64,000 nt of DNA from Micropterus salmoides (lineage: Eukaryota; Chordata; Actinopteri; Centrarchiformes; Centrarchidae), in contig NW_024040152.1 in assembly GCF_014851395.1 (NCBI RefSeq), forward strand, positions 17,151,308-17,215,307, given 5' to 3'. Below the pieces are notes generated by a model, which worked only from the letters and a program-made list of their open reading frames with translations, was not told where the DNA came from and did not search any database. The translations under genes and the position numbers were made by a program. Positions 59,830-64,000 of the stretch are shown piece after piece. Position 1 is the first letter of the stretch. Every line of letters starts with the position of its first letter.

Positions 59830-61180
59830 TTTTATTTTTGAATAGTAATTTTATGAAGGTGGTGCACAGATTGGTCTGCCTGGTCATGCAGTCTCGAGTG
59901 ACTGCTCTATCAACCAGTAGCTGGTGCTTTGCTCCCCTGATATTACTGCCCATTCCCTTCTGGGCCCTGTCCATGTATTGAGCCACGTGCCTACTCATCT
60001 TAGCGGCTATGATGCCTGACAGGAGCTTCCATGTTGTGCAGAGGCAGGTTATTGGCCGGTAGTTGGATGGGATTGTTCCCTTTTGGGGATCCTTCATGAT
60101 CAGGACTGTCTGTCCTTGAGTTAACCATTCAGTTAGTTTCTTCAGCCAGTAGGTGTGGATCATGTCAGGGCCTGGTGCTGTCCAGCTCTTCATACCTGCC
60201 ACTCTTTCTTGGATGTATGCCGTTGTAATGGTTTCTGGATCTTGTTCTGGGAGATTACTGTGATCTGTTCTTAGATCCACTAGCCACTGAGCATTGGTGT
60301 TGTGGGATGCCTCTTTTCCCATATGTTCCAGTACTGTTCAGTCTTAGCCCTGGGTGGATCTGATCTTGTGTTATTACCCTGCCACTGAGAGTACACTTTG
60401 GATGGTTCGGTGGAGAACATCCGTTTTATTCTCCTGGCTTCTGCTTCTCCCTTGTATCTCTTTAGGCGGGTAGCCAGAGCAGTAAGTCTTTGTTTGGCAG
60501 TCTCCAGAGCCTCAGGTATCGACAGCTTGTTGTATTTCTTAGGTAGCCCTTTCCTTGTACCTTTCTGTAGCTCTGACAGCTCACTAACCTCTCTTCATGT
60601 TGCTTTGATCTTGGCCTCTAGCCTTGTCCTCCATGGGGGGTAATGTTCTTTGTGGCTTGTGGTGTTCATCTTATAGTCAAGCATCTCTAGGATCACTGTT
60701 GCTGTGGCGTACATCAGCTCATTTGTCTCGGTTATGTAGGGATAGTATGTAGTGCTGTATTCATATCTTCTAGCAGACTTTCAGAGGGTACTTTGTCACT
60801 TAGCCTTGGCAATCTTGGTCGTTGTACTTGGGGGTCGCCCTTATGTCGAGTGATTCTGTGCCGTAAGGGCTTGTTGTTATCAGGGCTTGGGACACAATCT
60901 CTGAGTGTGGGGATGATAATGATAACATCTCCCTGCTGACCTGTCGTCCTGGCTCCCCCTTGCCGTATTTGTCATACTTCGTCAATCTCTAGTTGTGATA
61001 GCAGTTGCCGTTTGCATTCGTTAGAACACTGAGCTGGGAGTTGTTTCTTTGTCAGTGTTGATGATGGGTTTCGAAGCATCCATATATCCCATAGTCTCTG
61101 CATATAACCTCTCTCACTTGTATAGTAGCATTGCATCAGATCCATATTTTCTGCTCTAGTCCATGATTCTAATCATTGTT
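59830..61180 (-). mobile_element. R2/R4-like LINE fragment
   Basis: The minus strand encodes, with breaks, the start of a reverse-transcriptase domain: MKSWTAPGPDMIHTYWLKKL, EWLTQGQTVLIMKDPQKGTI and PSNYRPITCLCTTWKLLSG, then GAKHQLLVDRAVTRDC. Upstream (60330-61000) more of the same protein is readable in broken frames (YNKLSIPEALETAKQRL type). The catalytic YxDD region and the 3' end are absent, and about 25 residues seem deleted after WLKKLT. The R4/Dong or R2-like clade assignment is uncertain. It lies upstream of fam171a1. Confidence 0.65.
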
Positions 61181-61936
61181 GCATTTAAAACGCCTACAAT
61201 GGTCATTTCCTCAAAGATTATAGCAATGAGGAAAAAAATTGCAACTTACAGTTTTTAAAATGATGTACAGTTCTTAAACCATTTAAAATTTTAATTTAAT
61301 TAATTAACAATACTACAATACAGTAGATACATAGTCTGCTTTATGTTATATTAAAGCCTTCACAACAAAACCTCCAAAACTTATAAAATTCCCATCAGCC
61401 ACTGCCTTATTGCACTGGTTTGTTGGTAATATGATGTTAGCAAAACTCCTTCATTTTTACTATTTTTACATCAAAGTCTACAATTTTGGTGACATTTTGT
61501 AGTTTGGGATTTTGCTTCCTTATTCTCATCATGTCAACTAAAATTATGATCTTGGAAACTCTTATGATGAAGACTGCACTGAACAATTCAACAACACTGC
61601 AGAACATCAAAACAAGTTAATGCCATGAACTAAGCTGGGATTTCCCTTATTCATAAATTTCCTTACAGTGTGCATTTCTTGGCATGTGTAAAAGGTTTAT
61701 TTATAGATGAGATAATTTCTTAACTGCAACACAGGTTAGACGGCTTAACATCTTGATTCAAAAGCTGGGAAAGTTATCCTCTGTACAAAGTGATTTGTTT
61801 TAGATTTATATCTCTCTATATATAATCTTCTATATAATCACTATGCTCATATAGATAGCATTTAATGATGACTAACTTAAGGTAAAAAAAATCAAGTGAA
61901 TCATTTACTTTTTTTAATACTTTTTTTATACTTATT
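61181..61936. other. AT-rich intergenic stretch
   Basis: I see no gene, repeat family or signal here beyond short A/T runs. Confidence 0.4.
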
Positions 61937-62270
61937 GTAGGAGCCATTTCAATGTTTATGTCCAGGTTTGGCCATTAGGTGGCACTAGGGTTATGGCATA
62001 GTGATTGGGGCTTATGTACTTAGGCTAGCTGTAATCAAGGACAGGTGTTGCTAGAGGGAAAAGGGCAAACTAGTTTTTGACCGCCACGCCACGCGACGCG
62101 ACGGAGGCTGTGGTTGAATGCATGTTAAGTGACTGTTGGTGAAGATGGAATATTGTTCTGTTATGGAAAAAAGGAAATCCTTGTGTAAATCCAATAAACA
62201 TCTCTCACAACAGAGAAGAAAAGATAACTTTAAGCTTTGTTGTGTCATTGCTCAATCAAGCCAAAGCGAC
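61937..62270 (+). mobile_element. Probable 5' LTR of a BEL/Pao-like retrotransposon
   Basis: The block starts near TGTAGGAGCCATTTCAATG and has an AATAAA at 62191-62196, followed by about 80 bases before a CGGTAAGC word. A gag-like frame begins 600 bases further on. The 3' LTR lies outside the window, so the LTR ends and a target duplication could not be checked. Confidence 0.4.
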
Positions 62271-62883
62271 CACGGTAAGCGCGTCAACTATAGCCCACTT
62301 TAACCCTCTGCATAACCCTCGGCTGTTTTAAGCTTAGCGGTTACACAAAGTCAAAAACTACCTTTTATGAAGCGGGAAGATCGTCGCGTGTGGAGTTAGA
62401 TGTTCACCGTTAAAGACATGCGGAGTGGCCACTGGAAAGGGGACATCTGAAAGCTGCTCATCGAGTCATCGTGTATCTGCCCGGCTGTGTTACACATCGG
62501 AACCCGGCGAGAGGACAGGCTGAAACGGAGTCAGCGGGGAGATTACCCGCTTAGCCCAGCATCGGTGATATGACGCGGCGGTGCTCAGCCAGCCCGGAAC
62601 CAATCTACTCAACTGTTTGAGGACAACGATAAACTTCTTTCATCATTCACCAATGTGAGGACATCGTGAGACGGTTCTTCATCTACAAGGCGCCCCACGT
62701 GAGGTATGTTGTAGCGCTACAAAGTAATTGAATGGCCATTCATAAGTTGTGTGCACACTAACATACTTACCCGGGCGTAAAAAATCCAATGCATTGGTGA
62801 AGAAAGAACTGAACAGTAACTTTGTAGTTGAAAACAAATTACATTGACTATTGATTGTTATTGTTGTGACGTTCAAGTGCGCT

Positions 62884-64000
62884 ATGAGTTTACTTGAAAA
62901 AGACGCGTCAGCTGCTGAGGCTGTTGCGCAATCAGCTGAATGTAACAGTAAAGCAGATGGTTCGGGTGTGTTAAAAGAGAAAGAAAAACGTGTTGTAACA
63001 TTAACTGCAAAAGCATTTGAACAAAAGCTGGAAAGACTGCAAAATGGTAGGAAGGCTAAATTAAATAAGGCTTCTAAGCTAAGGGAAAAAATCAAAGAGC
63101 TTATGCAAATAGGTGATAAAGAAGGTGTACAATGTACAATGGGTGCTCTTGTTGAATTGTGCGATGATGTAAAATGTGTTCATGATTACTTGCTGGTGAT
63201 ATTACCTGAGGGTGAAAGGGAAAAACATGATATTTGGTTTAAAGCAAAAATGATCTGCAATGATGAAATTCTGTCTGAGGTAAACCGCTGGTTAAATGCT
63301 ATTCAATTAAAAAAAAGGTAACAAAGGTGATGAATGTGGGGATGAAAAAGGTTCTCAAAAAGGTAAAAGGGATGAGCAGGATAATGATGATATCAGGCCA
63401 GAGGACAGTGTCTCAAATGTTCCTAGCAAGCAAGTAAGCAGGAGGAGTTCTCGTAGTGGAAAATCTACTAACTCTGCAAGAATAAAGGAAGAGGCAGAAA
63501 GAGCTGCACTGCTTGCTCAGGCTGCATCTTTAAAGGAACGGCATGCATTGGAGGAACAGGAGCAACAACTAAAAAGGAGAAGAGAGCAACTTGAGCTGGA
63601 AGCTATGCTAGCTGCCTCCAATGCCAAATTGGAAGTGCTGGCCTCTGCCCCTGACATCAGCACCACATCTAATGGAATGAGTTCTTACATGAGTAAAAGC
63701 AAAAGAACAGCAAATGTTACTGAGCTCAATCCTATGGCAAAGGAATACAGGCCTGTAAACCACCACCAAGCACAGCAGGGCCAGGATTGGGCATTGCCAA
63801 TTGGCAATTCACAACCTACAGCTAGGCTAACTCAGCAGGCTAGTCAACAAAGCCAGGCTGGGCTAAACCAAAGGACCGGTTCTCAAATGGACGATCATCA
63901 TATTTTACCACCACAACCTTTAGGACCCCACTCATTCAATGCTCAGCCAGTAGAGGAACAGCAGCGGGGGAACATCTGTTCCATAATGGAAAGGCAAACC
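62884..64000 (+). pseudogene. BEL/Pao-like gag, frameshifted, runs off the window
   Basis: A frame from the ATG at 62884 (MSLLEKDASAAEAV) reads through KRVVTLTAKAFEQKLERLQN and stops at 63319 just after an A8 run at 63309-63316. The coding signal continues in another frame to the window edge, with an acidic stretch, an SRRSSRSGKSTNSARIKEEA region, an ALEEQEQQLKRRREQLELEA coiled-coil-like segment and a glutamine-rich part. This layout (small coiled-coil gag with SR-rich linker) resembles fish BEL/Pao elements. No protease or pol part is inside the window, so the assignment is moderate. Confidence 0.55.

Noticed and set aside
62679..63095. 138-codon minus-strand frame opposite the gag-like region
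   Set aside because: The plus-strand frame has the retroelement-like protein; this is its shadow.

Overview
The window is a piece of a ray-finned fish (teleost, probably percomorph-type) nuclear chromosome. The evidence is split genes with GT-AG introns, long AT-rich introns and 3' UTRs, dinucleotide microsatellites, and a fish-like mixture of decayed transposons (Tc1, hAT, Harbinger, L2/CR1/RTE-type LINEs, DIRS, BEL/Pao-like). I see no CRISPR array, operon, tRNA or rRNA. The species cannot be named from the sequence alone.

Five protein-coding genes can be read. From left to right they are crot (minus, coding exons 1402-7797, 612 aa), acbd7 (minus, 10913-13073, 88 aa), rpp38 (plus, single coding exon 15140-15973, 277 aa), nmt2 (minus, 20075-28122, 492 aa) and fam171a1 (minus, 32628-58828, 893 aa). 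I placed each exon by conserved protein sequence plus splice sites, and each spliced reading frame closes without a break. The block acbd7-rpp38-nmt2-fam171a1 matches the gene neighbourhood I know from human 10p13. crot next to it is not the human arrangement (human CROT is on chromosome 7).

acbd7 and rpp38 are head to head and probably share a promoter at about 13230-13580. rpp38 and nmt2 are tail to tail around 16190-17240. The proteins are housekeeping or membrane functions with no obvious shared pathway beyond acyl-CoA handling: crot uses medium-chain acyl-CoA, acbd7 binds acyl-CoA, and nmt2 uses myristoyl-CoA.

Most of the remaining sequence is intronic or intergenic and rich in mobile elements. 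An L2-like LINE ends exactly at the acbd7 exon 2 splice donor. A near-complete Tc1-like element lies in the last nmt2 intron. A LINE lies between parts of a Harbinger-like element in fam171a1 intron 5. A long inverted-repeat element and a decayed DIRS-like retroelement abut each other in fam171a1 intron 3, followed by a hAT MITE with an 8-bp target duplication. The right edge, beyond the fam171a1 promoter, holds an R2/R4-like LINE fragment and the 5' part of a BEL/Pao-like LTR element that runs out of the window. I found no convincing new biological system. The most interesting signals are the TE-gene junctions, the separate terminal mini-exon of nmt2 and two perfect hairpins.
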